From NCBI RefSeq assembly GCF_023336735.1, contig NZ_JAMBAQ010000002.1, positions 1-64,000 on the forward strand: a stretch of 64,000 bases of DNA, read 5' to 3'. The notes below the pieces were generated by a model. It did no database searches. It was not told the origin of the DNA and was given only the letters and a program-made list of their open reading frames with translations. Positions 37,192 through 47,408 of the stretch are shown one piece after another (the first letter of the stretch is position 1; each line of letters starts with the position of its first letter). The DNA is from Moraxella oculi (GTDB lineage: Bacteria > Pseudomonadota > Gammaproteobacteria > Pseudomonadales > Moraxellaceae). The position numbers were made by a program, and so were the translations under genes.

Positions 37192-38541
37192 TTAGCCTTC
37201 CTGCTCAATACGGGTCAAGTTGTCACGCAAAATATCACCAAATTCATATTTGCCAGGTGAGATGAAAGTGCAAAGTGCCAAATCTTCCTCATCCAGTTCA
37301 AGTGCGCCTAACTCAACCGCCTCAACGATATCGCCCACAATGAGTGAACGCAGTAGCTGTGTTGGTAGGTAGTCTTGTGGCATGATTTTTTCAAATGAGC
37401 CAATTGGCACCATTGCACGAGGCGAGCCATTGGTTGAGGTGGTGAAGTTGTATTTTTTGCGGAAAAATTGTGAGATGTAAATCGGTAAAAACGAAAAGCG
37501 ATTTGCACCCAATGAAAAAAAGTGCATGGCAGGGCGTTCACGACCTTCGGCAAGCACTGAAACTTGGTTGTGAAAGCGACCCAAATAAGCAATTTTTTCA
37601 TCTGCTTTACGACCTGACAACACCGACCCAGAAATGATGCGATTGTCATTACCTTTAAGTTCGCCTGTTGTCAATTCATATAAATCAGCACCACGAATTG
37701 TGCGTATCAGTCGTGGATTGGCAACGGAAGGCCCTGCCAGGCTGATGATGCGTTCAGCATAAATTCTGCCTGTAGTGAACAACTTGCCAATGGCGATGAC
37801 ATCTTGATAGCCAATTGTCCAAACTGTTGTGCCACGAGCCAATGGGTGTAGGAAGTGAATGTGAGTGCCTGCGTTGCCTGCTGGGTGCTTGCCCTTAAAG
37901 CCGTGATATTCAGTGCTGTTGCCTGATGCCAAATTGGTTGCTTTAGTAGGTGCTGTCTCCCCATGGCAGACATAGGTTTTTGGCGACAGTGTTGAGATGA
38001 TTGCCAAACCATCATTGAATGCGTCAATGTGGCTGTTGATGATGTCAGATGCGTCAGCACTCAGTGGATTGGTGTCGGTTGCTGTCACAAAAATGGCGGA
38101 AGGGGTGCTGTCAATCTCTGGAGTGCGACTGAATGGACGGGTGCGAAATGCTGTCCATTCCCCAGAGGCAACCAGTTGTTGTTTTACGACATCACGATCG
38201 ATTTCTGCCAAATCCTTAGGTGAGTAAGCATCAAAAGTTACTTCATTGTCAGACCGATGATCGGCAGCGATGATGATGCTTTCAAAAACACGGCGTTCAC
38301 CACGATTGATGGCGACGATTTGACCGCTGACAGGGGCAGTGTATTTAACACCCGCACGCTTTTTATCCTCAAACAACACTTGCCCTTTGGCGACAAAGTC
38401 ACCTTCCTTGACACTCATGGTCGGACGCATGCCGATATAGTCATAACCGATGACGGCGACCTGAGTTGGCGTGTGTTCGCTAATCTGTTTGGTAGGTTCA
38501 CCAGTAATTGGCAAATCCAAGCCTTTTTTGATGGTAATCAT
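37192..38541 (-). CDS. nqrA: Na+-translocating NADH:quinone reductase subunit A
   Basis: NqrA is the cytoplasmic subunit that binds ubiquinone. The 449-residue protein starts [16 protein letters not shown] and has [50 protein letters not shown], and [15 protein letters not shown], all familiar NqrA segments. It is the first gene of the six-gene nqr operon. The upstream region holds a TATAAT on the minus strand (38785-38780) and an imperfect hairpin near 38646-38680 in the presumed leader. Confidence 0.97.
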   Translation of the reverse strand: MITIKKGLDLPITGEPTKQISEHTPTQVAVIGYDYIGMRPTMSVKEGDFVAKGQVLFEDKKRAGVKYTAPVSGQIVAINRGERRVFESIIIAADHRSDNEVTFDAYSPKDLAEIDRDVVKQQLVASGEWTAFRTRPFSRTPEIDSTPSAIFVTATDTNPLSADASDIINSHIDAFNDGLAIISTLSPKTYVCHGETAPTKATNLASGNSTEYHGFKGKHPAGNAGTHIHFLHPLARGTTVWTIGYQDVIAIGKLFTTGRIYAERIISLAGPSVANPRLIRTIRGADLYELTTGELKGNDNRIISGSVLSGRKADEKIAYLGRFHNQVSVLAEGRERPAMHFFSLGANRFSFLPIYISQFFRKKYNFTTSTNGSPRAMVPIGSFEKIMPQDYLPTQLLRSLIVGDIVEAVELGALELDEEDLALCTFISPGKYEFGDILRDNLTRIEQEG

Positions 38542-38905
38542 AAGCGGATACTTAAATTAAGACCAAAACACGCCAGCACGAGCAAGCCTAAACAAATCGT
38601 GGCTACCGCAAGCGGCTGGCTACCAAATTTCCCAAAAACATCCAAAACTTACTGGCAAGGCAGGAACCTGCTGGCAAGTTATTTTTGTCCAAAGGAGAGT
38701 GTTAGGTGGAAATCATGAGGTGTTTTTTGTTACAAAAACATTGCCAAAACACCATAACACATACAATTAAACTTTCAATTATACGCCATTTTGTCAAAAA
38801 TTTACAGAGTATTTAGCAAAAAAATTCTGAATAAAGGGATTAAGTTGATGATAATAAATGGGTTTTTTTGATCGGTTGTGGATTTTTAATAAAAGCTAAA
38901 AAATG
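38542..38905. other. Divergent control region of nqrA and hisA
   Basis: This stretch holds no gene. On the minus strand TATAAT at 38785-38780 may start the nqr mRNA, giving a leader of about 230 bases. The leader contains an imperfect hairpin (AACTT...GCAG/CTGC...AAGTT, 38646-38680). Confidence 0.4.
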
Positions 38906-38936
38906 TTGCCAAATTTTATGATTATTTTGCTACAAT
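38906..38936 (+). promoter_or_regulatory. hisA promoter
   Basis: TTGCCA (38906-38911) and TACAAT (38931-38936) are 19 bases apart, and TGC directly before TACAAT makes an extended -10. It lies about 50 bases before the hisA start. Confidence 0.6.
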
Positions 38937-38987
38937 CAGCATCAATTTGATCATTTGAATGTGCTTTTATCAATGTTAAGGAGAGTT

Positions 38988-39719
38988 ATGTCCATGTTAA
39001 TCATTCCAGCCATCGATCTTAAAGACGGTAAATGTGTGCGTCTAAAGCAAGGAAGAATGGAAGATGACACCGTGTTTGGTGATGATCCTGTGGCAATGGC
39101 GACCCAATGGGTCAGTCAAGGTGCCAGACGCTTGCACTTAGTGGATTTGAATGGGGCTTTTGATGGCGTGCCTGTGCACAAAGAAGTGGTAACAAAGATT
39201 GCCAAGGCACATCCCGATCTGCCCATTCAGTTGGGCGGTGGTGTTCGCAGTTTATCAACGATTGAACATTATTTAGAGGCCGGGCTAAGTCATATCATCA
39301 TCGGCACTAAGGCTTTGGAGGAGCCTGGTTTTGTCGATGAGGCGTGTAAGGAATTTCCAGATGCCATCATTGTGGGCATTGATGCAAGTAACGGCTTTGT
39401 GGCAACGCACGGCTGGGCGAATGTTACTGACACTCGTGCCACCGACCTTGCCAAGCGTTTTGCTGATGCGGGTGTGTCGTCCATTGTTTATACCGACATC
39501 GCCAAAGATGGCATGATGGCGGGTGTGAACATCGATGAGACGGTTAACCTGGCTCGTGCTTGCAAATTGCCTGTCATTGCATCAGGTGGAGTAACGAACA
39601 TGACGGACATCGAACGATTAAAACCATACAGTGAATATCTTTTGGGGGCGATTACAGGTCGTGCCATCTATGAAGGGACGCTGGATCTGGCAGAAGCACA
39701 GGCGTATCTGGATCGGTAG
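38988..39719 (+). CDS. hisA: Phosphoribosylformimino-5-aminoimidazole carboxamide ribotide isomerase
   Basis: HisA catalyses the Amadori rearrangement of ProFAR to PRFAR, the fourth step of histidine synthesis. The 243-residue (beta/alpha)8 barrel has [17 protein letters not shown] with the catalytic Asp near residue 10, [20 protein letters not shown], and [13 protein letters not shown] with the second Asp, then [17 protein letters not shown] 38988 (MSMLIIPA) is chosen because AAGGAGAG precedes it. It is separate from other his genes. A terminator follows. Confidence 0.97.
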   Translation: MSMLIIPAIDLKDGKCVRLKQGRMEDDTVFGDDPVAMATQWVSQGARRLHLVDLNGAFDGVPVHKEVVTKIAKAHPDLPIQLGGGVRSLSTIEHYLEAGLSHIIIGTKALEEPGFVDEACKEFPDAIIVGIDASNGFVATHGWANVTDTRATDLAKRFADAGVSSIVYTDIAKDGMMAGVNIDETVNLARACKLPVIASGGVTNMTDIERLKPYSEYLLGAITGRAIYEGTLDLAEAQAYLDR

Positions 39720-39726
39720 TTACCAC

Positions 39727-39757
39727 AAAAAAAGAGCGAGATGATTCGCTCTTTTTT
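39727..39757. terminator. Bidirectional terminator between hisA and the lipoprotein gene
   Basis: AAAAAGAGCGA pairs with TCGCTCTTTTT around GATGAT. The A-run on one side and T-run on the other let it end both convergent transcripts. Confidence 0.88.
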
Positions 39758-39763
39758 ATCGGT

Positions 39764-40999
39764 TTAAAGGTCATGTTGATGACCTAATGTCCAAATCATA
39801 CCATTGCTAAGCAGTAAATGGATTTTTTTGCCATTGGATAGGGCTTTAATTATCGGTGCTGGTAACTTGTTGGGCAAAGGCGTAATTTCACTTTCAGTGG
39901 TCAGTACGCTTACCTGTTGATGGTTCTTATTGGGAATTGTGGCAAAGCCGTGGCGACCTGCGACCAAATTAGTGTCGAAACTACCAATGGCATGATTGGA
40001 ATGACTCTCGGCCAATGCTTTTTCATGCAGTTTATTACCAGCTTGTATGTACTCCACCAGTCGTCCCACCAAGTGCGGCATTTGTATGGCATAAAGTTTG
40101 TTCTCAAACACGAAAGGTGATTGCCAGCGATTGTTTGGCAAAGGCGTGCTTTGGGCAATGATTTTTAGCTCATCCTCTACATTATCAATGATGATTGTGC
40201 TTGCCCCATGACCGCCACCTGACATGGTTGTTACTAAGTGATTTCCTTTATCATGGGGTAAAACCTCCAAGGTGTTCGCTTCAAATACTAACCCCTCAAT
40301 GGATAAAGGCTTAGCAAGTGGTTTTAAACTGTGTCGCTCTAAAAATTGTACCTGACTTGCTTCCATGTCATCGCCCAGCACCCCATGCTGATAAGTCGTG
40401 TTGTCAGGGTGGGAAAGTACGGCGATATGTCCGTTATCATCACCTGAAAAATCGACCTGTATGGGGCGAGCATCTGGCAAAATGGAATCAAAACGAGCAA
40501 CTGCCTTTACGCCACCATCTAAAACTTCAAGACGAACCAAGCTTGACGAGCCATCATCGTTGGTTTGTACCACAATAGTGGCAAATGGGAGCATGAGCAT
40601 GGCAGAATGGGGGGATGGGCGAATGGCTGAACGATAAACTTGCCCATGTTGGATTAGGGTAAAATAACCATCTTTATCAGCAAAAGCCACTTTGCCAAAA
40701 CTTGCCACCGGAGTAACGCTTGATGACACGCTGGTGGCGAGCTTGGTGGGTTTGTCAGAGTGTGGTATTTGCCACAGCTCACCTTTGTCATTGATGAGCA
40801 TGAGCCAGCCCATATCATCAAAGGCAATTTGTTTGACAAGTCCGACTTTTGACAAATCAAGTTCTTGCAATTCATAAGACTTTTCATGAACGGTGTGTCG
40901 CTGTGCGGTGTAATCAGTACTGGGTTTGGCACAGGCAGACAGGCTTGCCCCAAGTAGGGCAAGGTTTAAGATGAAGGTGAGTTTGAGTGCTGTGATCAT
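39764..40999 (-). CDS. Predicted lipoprotein of unknown function
   Basis: The 411-residue product starts with a lipoprotein signal: a hydrophobic stretch (LTFILNLALLGASLSAC) with the lipobox LSAC, so Cys23 would be lipidated and the protein anchored in the envelope. The rest shows repeated beta-rich pieces such as GWLMLINDKGELWQIP, and near the C-terminus KIHLLLSNGMIWTLG. This recalls a WD40/YncE-like beta-propeller, but I do not recognise a family. It lies between hisA (convergent, shared terminator) and rnr (same strand, 184 bases upstream). No function is proposed. Confidence 0.7.
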   Translation of the reverse strand: MITALKLTFILNLALLGASLSACAKPSTDYTAQRHTVHEKSYELQELDLSKVGLVKQIAFDDMGWLMLINDKGELWQIPHSDKPTKLATSVSSSVTPVASFGKVAFADKDGYFTLIQHGQVYRSAIRPSPHSAMLMLPFATIVVQTNDDGSSSLVRLEVLDGGVKAVARFDSILPDARPIQVDFSGDDNGHIAVLSHPDNTTYQHGVLGDDMEASQVQFLERHSLKPLAKPLSIEGLVFEANTLEVLPHDKGNHLVTTMSGGGHGASTIIIDNVEDELKIIAQSTPLPNNRWQSPFVFENKLYAIQMPHLVGRLVEYIQAGNKLHEKALAESHSNHAIGSFDTNLVAGRHGFATIPNKNHQQVSVLTTESEITPLPNKLPAPIIKALSNGKKIHLLLSNGMIWTLGHQHDL

Positions 41000-41183
41000 A
41001 AATTAAGCGATTGGTTAAAAAGTTTGAATATTGTAAAGGCGTGATTTGATTGAGATAAAACCTTGTAAATAACTTATTGATGAATATGATTTAATAAAGA
41101 CTGTGAAGCAAAAAATTGGATATGACGGTTAGCCATAACGCATCAAAATTGACCTTGGTTACAAATGCTTGATTTACTTGCGG

Positions 41184-43415
41184 TTATTTACTCCTCTTAC
41201 CCTTAGTCTTGTTAGGTGTTTCGTCCAATTTTTCTACCAATGCAAAATCTACCTGTAATAAATCCATATTCACGCCAGCGACTTGAATCAAAAACTGTTC
41301 GCCCAGTTTAAAGACGCTGCCACGCTCACCCATCAACGCTTGCTCTCGCTCATCGTATTCAAAATATTCTTGGCCAAGGTTAGATATATGAATCAAGCCA
41401 TCAATGAACAAATCATTGAGTGTGATGAACAATCCAAAATTTGTTACGGTGGTGATTGTCCCTGCGAACTTTTCGCCTAGATGCCTTTGCATGTAATGAC
41501 ATTTAAGCCAAGTCTCAACATGTCGGCTTGCCTCTTCGGCACGACGCTCTGTGATGGAAGTTTGCTCGCCTGCTTCTTCCAAATTCTTATAAACTTGCTG
41601 TACACTTTTTTGATCAGTAATCTTATCTTTGATGGCGCGGTGCAGCATCAAATCAGGATAACGGCGGATTGGACTTGTGAAATGACTGTATTCGTCATAT
41701 GCCAAGCCAAAATGACCGATATTATCAGGGCTGTAATTTGCCTGCATCATTGAACGCAGCAGCATTGAGTGAATACTTTGGGTGTCTGCTCTTCCTTCAG
41801 TTGCCTTAATGATGCGTTGATAGTCAGTATGGGTCGGGTTTTCGGTTGGGAAGGATAAACCAAACGATTTGACATATTCAGCCAGTTTGCTTGACTTTTC
41901 ATCTGATGGCTTGTCATGATTGCGATATAAGACAGGCAATTCATGTTTGAGAGAAAAATTGGCAGCACAAGTATTGGCAAGGAGCATCATCTCTTCAATG
42001 AGTTTGTGAGCATCACCTCGAGTGCGTTTTTTAATGTCTTTAATATCACCATCTTCAGCAAAAACAATGTAGCTCTCCGCTGCTTCAAATGCCATCGCTC
42101 CTCTTTCTTCACGCTTTTTATCTAGGATTTGATAAAGGCTAAAAAGCGTGTCTAACGACTTCATCACCTTGGTATTTTTGACCAAATCATTGGGCAGAGT
42201 TTCATTCGTGGGGTCATTAAAATAGGCGTTGACTTGGTTATAAGTCAGGCGAGCCTGTGAGTGCATGACCGCAGGGTAGAATTCATAGCCTGTAACCTTG
42301 CCCACACGAGACAGCTTAATATCCGCCACCATGCAGAGGCGATCCACTTTGGGGTTTAGCGAGCATAAGTCGTTGGACAGCGCTTCTGGGAGCATGGGGA
42401 TGACACGGTGTGGAAAATACACGCTTGTGCCACGCTCATAAGCTTCTAAGTCAAGCGGGCTATGGGGCGTGACATAGTGACTGACATCGGCGATCGCAAC
42501 CACCAATCGATAATTTCCCCCTGTGCGTTTACAAGCATATACCGCATCATCGAAATCTCGAGAATCCTCTCCGTCAATCGTAATTAACGGCAATGAGCGT
42601 AAATCCACACGCCCTTTAAAGTCTGCTTCGGTCGGTTCGCTGTACTTATTGACCTGTTTAAGGACGGCTTGGCTGAATTCATGGGGGATGCCATGATTTA
42701 AAAGGGTGGTTTCAATAATGAGTTCACGGTCATTAAGATTGGTTAAAATCTCTGTGATTTTACCAGTGGCGTATTCTTGATAAGTTGGCATGTCAATGAT
42801 GGCGACTTTGACGCTATCGCCTATGCTGGCACCCATATCTGCCACATTGTCATCGGTAACTGTGATTGGTTGGTGAGTATTTGCCCCTGCAAGTCGGACG
42901 AAATAACCTTCATCATCACAATCGACCACGCCGATAAATTCGGTACTGTTACGAGAGATGACTTTGTGAATGCGTGCTTCAGGTTTGCCCTTAAACTGGC
43001 TTGCTACCACTTCTACCGTATCACCATCAAAAACCACCCGCAACTGTTTTTCATGGACGAATAAGTCTGGCATGTCATCTAACACAACAAATCCAAAGCC
43101 TTTTGGGTTGGCGGATATTTTGCCTGTGATGATGCTGGGTGGTGCAACAATGCTAAAATGAATGCCGTCTGTGCGTTCTAGTTGGTTGTCTCTGAGCATG
43201 GCTTTTAGGCGGTTGGTTAGGGCAAAAAATCGCTCATCATCGCCCAAAATCTCAAAATGCAGTCCCAAACTCTCCGCCGTGGCAGGCTTGCCGTCATTGT
43301 TCATTTGGGCGACAGTTTGTAGGATAAGCAGGCGGGACGGAATGGGGTTTTGGTATTTATTGGCTTCATCGATGGCGTTGGGGTCGTTCCACATTGGTGT
43401 TTTTTTCTTCGACAT
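41184..43415 (-). CDS. rnr: Ribonuclease R
   Basis: RNase R is a 3'-5' exoribonuclease that can degrade structured RNA and takes part in rRNA and mRNA quality control. The 743-residue protein has an N-terminal winged-helix part (SRLLILQTVAQM), two cold-shock domains (KGFGFVVLDDMPDLFVHEKQ), the RNB domain with ITIDGEDSRDFDDAVYA near residue 282 (the catalytic Asp cluster), VAIADVSHYV, TSVYFPHRVIPMLPEALSN, HFTSPIRRYPDLMLHRAI and a C-terminal S1 domain (FAGTITTVTNFGLFITL). The basic tail NKTKGKRSK is short. Confidence 0.96.
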   Translation of the reverse strand: MSKKKTPMWNDPNAIDEANKYQNPIPSRLLILQTVAQMNNDGKPATAESLGLHFEILGDDERFFALTNRLKAMLRDNQLERTDGIHFSIVAPPSIITGKISANPKGFGFVVLDDMPDLFVHEKQLRVVFDGDTVEVVASQFKGKPEARIHKVISRNSTEFIGVVDCDDEGYFVRLAGANTHQPITVTDDNVADMGASIGDSVKVAIIDMPTYQEYATGKITEILTNLNDRELIIETTLLNHGIPHEFSQAVLKQVNKYSEPTEADFKGRVDLRSLPLITIDGEDSRDFDDAVYACKRTGGNYRLVVAIADVSHYVTPHSPLDLEAYERGTSVYFPHRVIPMLPEALSNDLCSLNPKVDRLCMVADIKLSRVGKVTGYEFYPAVMHSQARLTYNQVNAYFNDPTNETLPNDLVKNTKVMKSLDTLFSLYQILDKKREERGAMAFEAAESYIVFAEDGDIKDIKKRTRGDAHKLIEEMMLLANTCAANFSLKHELPVLYRNHDKPSDEKSSKLAEYVKSFGLSFPTENPTHTDYQRIIKATEGRADTQSIHSMLLRSMMQANYSPDNIGHFGLAYDEYSHFTSPIRRYPDLMLHRAIKDKITDQKSVQQVYKNLEEAGEQTSITERRAEEASRHVETWLKCHYMQRHLGEKFAGTITTVTNFGLFITLNDLFIDGLIHISNLGQEYFEYDEREQALMGERGSVFKLGEQFLIQVAGVNMDLLQVDFALVEKLDETPNKTKGKRSK

Positions 43416-43508
43416 AAGTATTCTCTATATTCTCTTCAAAATTATATAAACTATCGTTCAATCTAGGTTATCATATCACATTTGTTGATGATTTTTGGGT
43501 GAAATTTT

Positions 43509-43970
43509 ATGAATGTTTCGTTGATAGAAGGTGGCTTGGTTGCCAAAGATTATTTGGAGAAACTGGCGCGTCTAGAGTCCGAATTATTCGATGATGCTTG
43601 GGATGTGCTGGCGATTTCTTCGGTGTTATATGGATTTGGTGCTGGAGTGATTGTGGTCGAATCTGATCAAGAGGTTCTAGGCTATTGTATCTATCAAGCG
43701 GTATTTGAATTCGCGGAGATCTTACGCATTGCTACAGCTAAGCATTGTCAAAAAAACGGCATTGGAAGTTTAATTTTAAATCATCTTGCCAGTCATTGTA
43801 TCGAAAAACAAGCAGAGAGAATTTTGCTTGAGGTACGAGCGGATAATCTTGCAGCGATTGCGTTATATAAAAAATTCGATTTTCATCAAATTGACACAAG
43901 AGCCAGCTACTACCAGGACAAAAAAACGCACCAAAAAATTGATGCGTTAATTTTCCAAAAATTGCTTTAG
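43509..43970 (+). CDS. rimI: Ribosomal protein S18 alanine N-acetyltransferase RimI-like (GNAT)
   Basis: RimI acetylates the N-terminal Ala of ribosomal protein S18. The 153-residue GNAT protein has EILRIATAKHCQKNGIGSLIL (acetyl-CoA binding Q/R-x-x-G-x-G/A type loop), ILLEVRADNLAAIALYKKFDF (motif B with Asn and Tyr) and ends in a short beta strand. The LEVR-x-x-N-x-x-A-x-x-L-Y pattern is the RimI signature. It is divergent from rnr. The assignment as RimI rather than another small GNAT is likely but not proven. Confidence 0.8.
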   Translation: MNVSLIEGGLVAKDYLEKLARLESELFDDAWDVLAISSVLYGFGAGVIVVESDQEVLGYCIYQAVFEFAEILRIATAKHCQKNGIGSLILNHLASHCIEKQAERILLEVRADNLAAIALYKKFDFHQIDTRASYYQDKKTHQKIDALIFQKLL

Positions 43971-43977
43971 GGCTTGA

Positions 43978-44496
43978 TTAACAGCCATCGTCAACAATAA
44001 GTATGGTGGTTTTGCCAACTCTTTCAAATCGTGCTATGTGGCGTGGATCGCCGCAGATATCTTCTACATATCTAAACTTAACCTTCTTAACTAAAGAGTT
44101 GTGCTGAGCGAGTGTCATGGGTGCAAATGTAGCATAAAAAGAAGTGTTGTCGCAATCATGGCAGTATGGATCATAGTTTAGACTTTTTAGGGGATGGTCG
44201 TATAAGGTGGCATTCTTTAAAGGAACAATGCCTTTTAACATCACATCTTCACTTTCTCTGCCCTTGATAAACTTCGCAGGCATCATGTCTTTTCGATAGG
44301 GCTTTGGGATAGAAGTGTGGGTGCCTCGTCTGGCCTTTTTGGTTGGGGGATTGGCTTTGTAGGTATCTTCAAAGATGCTTTGTCTTATCGCCCATGTTTT
44401 GTCATTATCATTGTCGTTTTTACCAACTTATAAATGTTCAAAGACAGGCGTCCAGTCACCAACAAAAGATAATTTTTCATGATAATCCTCGTTCAT
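43978..44496 (-). pseudogene. Stop-interrupted gene of unknown function
   Basis: One reading frame runs from ATG 44496 (MNEDYHEKLSFVGDW) for 22 codons, meets a TAA at 44430-44428, and then stays open for 149 more codons to 43978. In the last 102 codons a new ATG pair (MMPAKF at 44286) could restart translation. The continuous length without other stops and the protein-like composition on both sides suggest one original gene of about 171 residues broken by a nonsense mutation. I do not recognise the family; the intact part includes a Cys/His segment (DPYCHDCDNTSFY) and ends ILIVDDGC. The codons between the stop and 44286 contain no ATG, GTG or TTG. It lies downstream of the infC terminator. 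Confidence 0.55.
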
Positions 44497-44500
44497 CAAA

Positions 44501-44533
44501 TAAAAAAGTAGCTCATACAGATGAGCTACTTTG
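44501..44533 (-). terminator. infC terminator
   Basis: AAAGTAGCTCAT pairs with ATGAGCTACTTT around a 4-base ACAG loop (CTGT on the minus strand). On the minus strand the stem is followed by a T-run. It lies only 6 bases after the infC stop. Confidence 0.87.
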
Positions 44534-44539
44534 GATAAA

Positions 44540-45061
44540 TTATTTTTTCTTGGCTGGGCCTAGTAACATGCCCATTTGACGACCTTCAACTTTTGGAGCT
44601 TGCTCAACACTGGCGATCTCTTCGGTATCTTGAATGATGCGTTCAAGTTGTGCTTTACCGATCTCTTGGTGAGCCATCTCACGACCACGAAAACGGATTG
44701 AGACTTTGACCTTATCTTTGTTTGACAAAAACTCTACGATTTTACGCAATTTGACTTGATAGTCTGCTTCTTCCGTGCCAGGGCGAAGTTTGATTTCCTT
44801 GACCTGTGTTTGCTTTTGGTTCTTTTTGGCTTCTTTGGCTTTTTGTTTTTGGTCGTACAGATAACGCTTGTAGTCCATGATTTTACAAACTGGTGGTTTT
44901 GCGTCAGCAACAAGCTCAACCAAATCAAGACCAGCATCAGCGGCGACCTGTAGGGCGTTATTTAAGCTGACAACACCAAGCTGTTCGCCATCTTCTTTAA
45001 CCAAACGAACTTCTTTTGCACGAATTTCTTCGTTAATATGTAAACGGTTTGACGCTTTAAT
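44540..45061 (-). CDS. infC: Translation initiation factor IF-3 with a non-standard AUU start
   Basis: IF-3 binds the 30S subunit, prevents 70S association and checks the start codon. The 173-residue product has the N-terminal domain [20 protein letters not shown], a Lys/Gln-rich linker, and the C-terminal domain with [32 protein letters not shown] and [10 protein letters not shown]. No ATG, GTG or TTG start gives the family N-terminus: the first TTG (45004) would cut off 19 conserved residues. ATT at 45061-45059, followed by AAA, lies 8 bases behind GGAG and gives [12 protein letters not shown]. coli infC also starts with AUU AAA, which allows IF-3 to repress its own translation. No thrS or rpmI is next to it here. 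Confidence 0.95.
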   Translation of the reverse strand: MKASNRLHINEEIRAKEVRLVKEDGEQLGVVSLNNALQVAADAGLDLVELVADAKPPVCKIMDYKRYLYDQKQKAKEAKKNQKQTQVKEIKLRPGTEEADYQVKLRKIVEFLSNKDKVKVSIRFRGREMAHQEIGKAQLERIIQDTEEIASVEQAPKVEGRQMGMLLGPAKKK

Positions 45062-45285
45062 GGTAATTACTCCAACAATAAAAACCTCCCCATTGTACTT
45101 TAATTCACTAAGATTTTCAAGATGTTTTGTGGTGTTTGTCTGTGGTGTGCAGTCAAATCAAGTGAATTGACCATGAGGATTTTGTCGCCAAGACCTCTGT
45201 TAATTTCATGTCAAAAATTTGCCGTCAACCTTATTAGGAGTGAGTGAGTGGGCGATGATTTTGTATGAAAAATTGACCAAAATTG

Positions 45286-45294
45286 TGCTATAAT
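45286..45294 (+). promoter_or_regulatory. Extended -10 promoter of tkt
   Basis: TGCTATAAT is a perfect extended -10, about 37 bases before the tkt start. TTGACC lies only 10 bases before TATAAT, too close to be its -35. Confidence 0.65.
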
Positions 45295-45330
45295 CACCAC
45301 TCAAATTTTTTCATTGTTGAGAGAGCCGTG

Positions 45331-47331
45331 ATGCCAACTCCTTTAAATCAACGCCGCAATGCCAATGCCATTCGTGTCCTTGCCATGGATGCTGTTCAAA
45401 AAGCCAACTCTGGGCATCCAGGAGCGCCGATGGGCATGGCAGATATTGCTGAAGTGGTGTGGCGTGAGTTTTTAAAACATAACCCTGCTAATGCCAAATG
45501 GGCAAATCGTGATCGTTTTGTGTTATCAAATGGTCATGGCTCAATGTTACTCTATGCCTTATTACACCTAAGCGGTTATGACTTGTCAATTGAGGATATT
45601 AAAAATTTTCGCCAGTTGCATGCCAAGACGGCGGGTCACCCAGAGTATGGGTATGCAGATGGCGTTGAGACCACCACAGGGCCTTTGGGTCAAGGCATTG
45701 CTAATGCGGTTGGTTTTGCTTTGGCAGAAAAGACTTTGGCAGGTCAATTTAATAAACCCAATCATGACATCATCGATCATTATACTTATTGCTTCTTGGG
45801 CGATGGGTGCTTGATGGAGGGGGTGAGTCATGAGGCGTGTTCATTGGCGGGTACGCTAGGTTTGGGCAAGCTGATTGTTTATTATGATGATAATGGCATC
45901 TCGATTGATGGTGAGGTGGAAGGCTGGTTCTCTGATGATACGGTCAAACGCTTTGAAAGCTACAACTGGCAAGTTTTAAAAGTTGACGGGCATGATGCTG
46001 ATGCCATTCGTCAAGCAACCATTGAGGCTCGTGCCCAAATCACTCGCCCAACCATCATCATTTGTAAGACCATCATTGGATTGGGCAGTCCAAATAAACA
46101 AGGCAAGGAAGACAGTCATGGAGCACCGCTTGGTGTGGATGAGATTGCCTTGACGCGTCATGAGCTTGGCTGGGCAAGCGATGAGCCATTTGAGATTTCT
46201 GATGACATTTATGCAGCTTGGGACGCTAAGGCGAAAGGTAGTGAGTTAGAAAGAGATTGGAATGATAAGTTTTCGGCCTATCAAGCACAATATCCGGTCG
46301 AGGCGGCTGAGCTGATCCGCAGATTGTCAGGTGAGTTGCCAGCTGACTTTGATGCTAAGGCTGATGAATTTATTAAAGCTTGTCAAGATAAGGCGGAGGC
46401 AGTAGCCACTCGTAAAGCCAGTCAAAACACCATTGCGGCATTTGCTCCACTGTTACCAGAGATTCTTGGTGGCTCGGCTGATTTGGCAGGTTCAAACTTG
46501 ACACTGTGGAAAGATGCTAAGAGTGTGCAAGCCCATGCAGATGGCAACTATATCCATTATGGCGTGCGCGAATTTGGTATGACAGCAATTGCCAATGGTT
46601 TAGCACTACATGGCGGTTTCATTCCTTATACAGCAACATTCTTAATGTTCATGGAGTACGCTCGCAATGCGGTGCGTATGTCGTCGCTGATGAAGCAACG
46701 AGTCATCAATGTCTATACGCATGATTCTATCGGCTTGGGCGAAGATGGTCCGACTCATCAGCCTGTTGAACAGATCGCAAGCTTGCGTCAAACACCAAAC
46801 CATTTCACATGGCGTCCTTGTGATGCGGTGGAGACGGCGGTTGCTTGGAAAGTCGCTCTACAAACTGCCCATGCACCGACATCATTGATTCTGTCTCGTC
46901 AAAATTTAGCACACCAAGCTCGTAGTGATGAACAGCTTACATTGATTGAAAAGGGTGCTTATGTGCTTGCTAAAGAGAAAAGAGATCTGCAAGCCATCAT
47001 CATTGCCACAGGATCAGAGGTGCAACTGGCAATGGAAGCTTATGCCACACTCAGTGATGAAGGCATTGGCGTGCGTGTGGTATCAATGCCATGTGCTGAA
47101 ATTTTCACCAAGCAAGATGATGACTACATTCAAAGCGTCCTACCAAGCAATGTACGCAGTCGTGTGGCGGTGGAGGCTGGTATCGTGGATTATTGGTATA
47201 AGTTCACAGGTCTTGATGGTAAAGTCGTTGGCATGACGACTTTTGGTGAGTCTGCTCCAGCCAAAGATCTCTTTAATCATTTTGGCATCACAACTGACAA
47301 GGTCATTGAGGCAGTAAAATCTTTGATTTGA
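45331..47331 (+). CDS. tkt: Transketolase
   Basis: Transketolase moves two-carbon units between sugar phosphates in the pentose phosphate pathway with thiamine diphosphate. The 666-residue product has [68 protein letters not shown], the TPP motif [19 protein letters not shown] ending near [11 protein letters not shown], and later [32 protein letters not shown] 45331 is chosen because the conserved N-terminus starts there and GAGAGAG precedes it; the frame is open to 45283 but overlaps the promoter. Confidence 0.98.
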   Translation: MPTPLNQRRNANAIRVLAMDAVQKANSGHPGAPMGMADIAEVVWREFLKHNPANAKWANRDRFVLSNGHGSMLLYALLHLSGYDLSIEDIKNFRQLHAKTAGHPEYGYADGVETTTGPLGQGIANAVGFALAEKTLAGQFNKPNHDIIDHYTYCFLGDGCLMEGVSHEACSLAGTLGLGKLIVYYDDNGISIDGEVEGWFSDDTVKRFESYNWQVLKVDGHDADAIRQATIEARAQITRPTIIICKTIIGLGSPNKQGKEDSHGAPLGVDEIALTRHELGWASDEPFEISDDIYAAWDAKAKGSELERDWNDKFSAYQAQYPVEAAELIRRLSGELPADFDAKADEFIKACQDKAEAVATRKASQNTIAAFAPLLPEILGGSADLAGSNLTLWKDAKSVQAHADGNYIHYGVREFGMTAIANGLALHGGFIPYTATFLMFMEYARNAVRMSSLMKQRVINVYTHDSIGLGEDGPTHQPVEQIASLRQTPNHFTWRPCDAVETAVAWKVALQTAHAPTSLILSRQNLAHQARSDEQLTLIEKGAYVLAKEKRDLQAIIIATGSEVQLAMEAYATLSDEGIGVRVVSMPCAEIFTKQDDDYIQSVLPSNVRSRVAVEAGIVDYWYKFTGLDGKVVGMTTFGESAPAKDLFNHFGITTDKVIEAVKSLI

Positions 47332-47351
47332 TGTTATCTTGATGATAAAAC

Positions 47352-47385
47352 CAAACACCCCAAAACTTTTCTTGGGGTGTTTTAA
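47352..47385. terminator. Terminator between tkt and the aldehyde dehydrogenase gene
   Basis: AAACACCCCA pairs with TGGGGTGTTT around AAACTTTTCT. It can serve both convergent genes. Confidence 0.83.
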
Positions 47386-47408
47386 TAAATATCAAAAAAG
47401 CACGAGAG

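Noticed and set aside
38257-38718. Plus-strand 153-codon open frame over the nqrA start
   Set aside because: It is antisense to the conserved nqrA N-terminus and its translation resembles no protein; it is a shadow frame.
38757-38800. TTGACA near TATAAT on the minus strand upstream of nqrA
   Set aside because: The two hexamers are only 8 bases apart, too close for a sigma-70 promoter; only the TATAAT is kept as a possible -10.
44428-44480. Alternative start MKNYLLL at 44480 (minus) with GAGG upstream for the gene next to infC
   Set aside because: It has a good ribosome site but a different frame that stops after 31 codons; the translation looks less protein-like than the interrupted frame, though a frameshift cannot be excluded.
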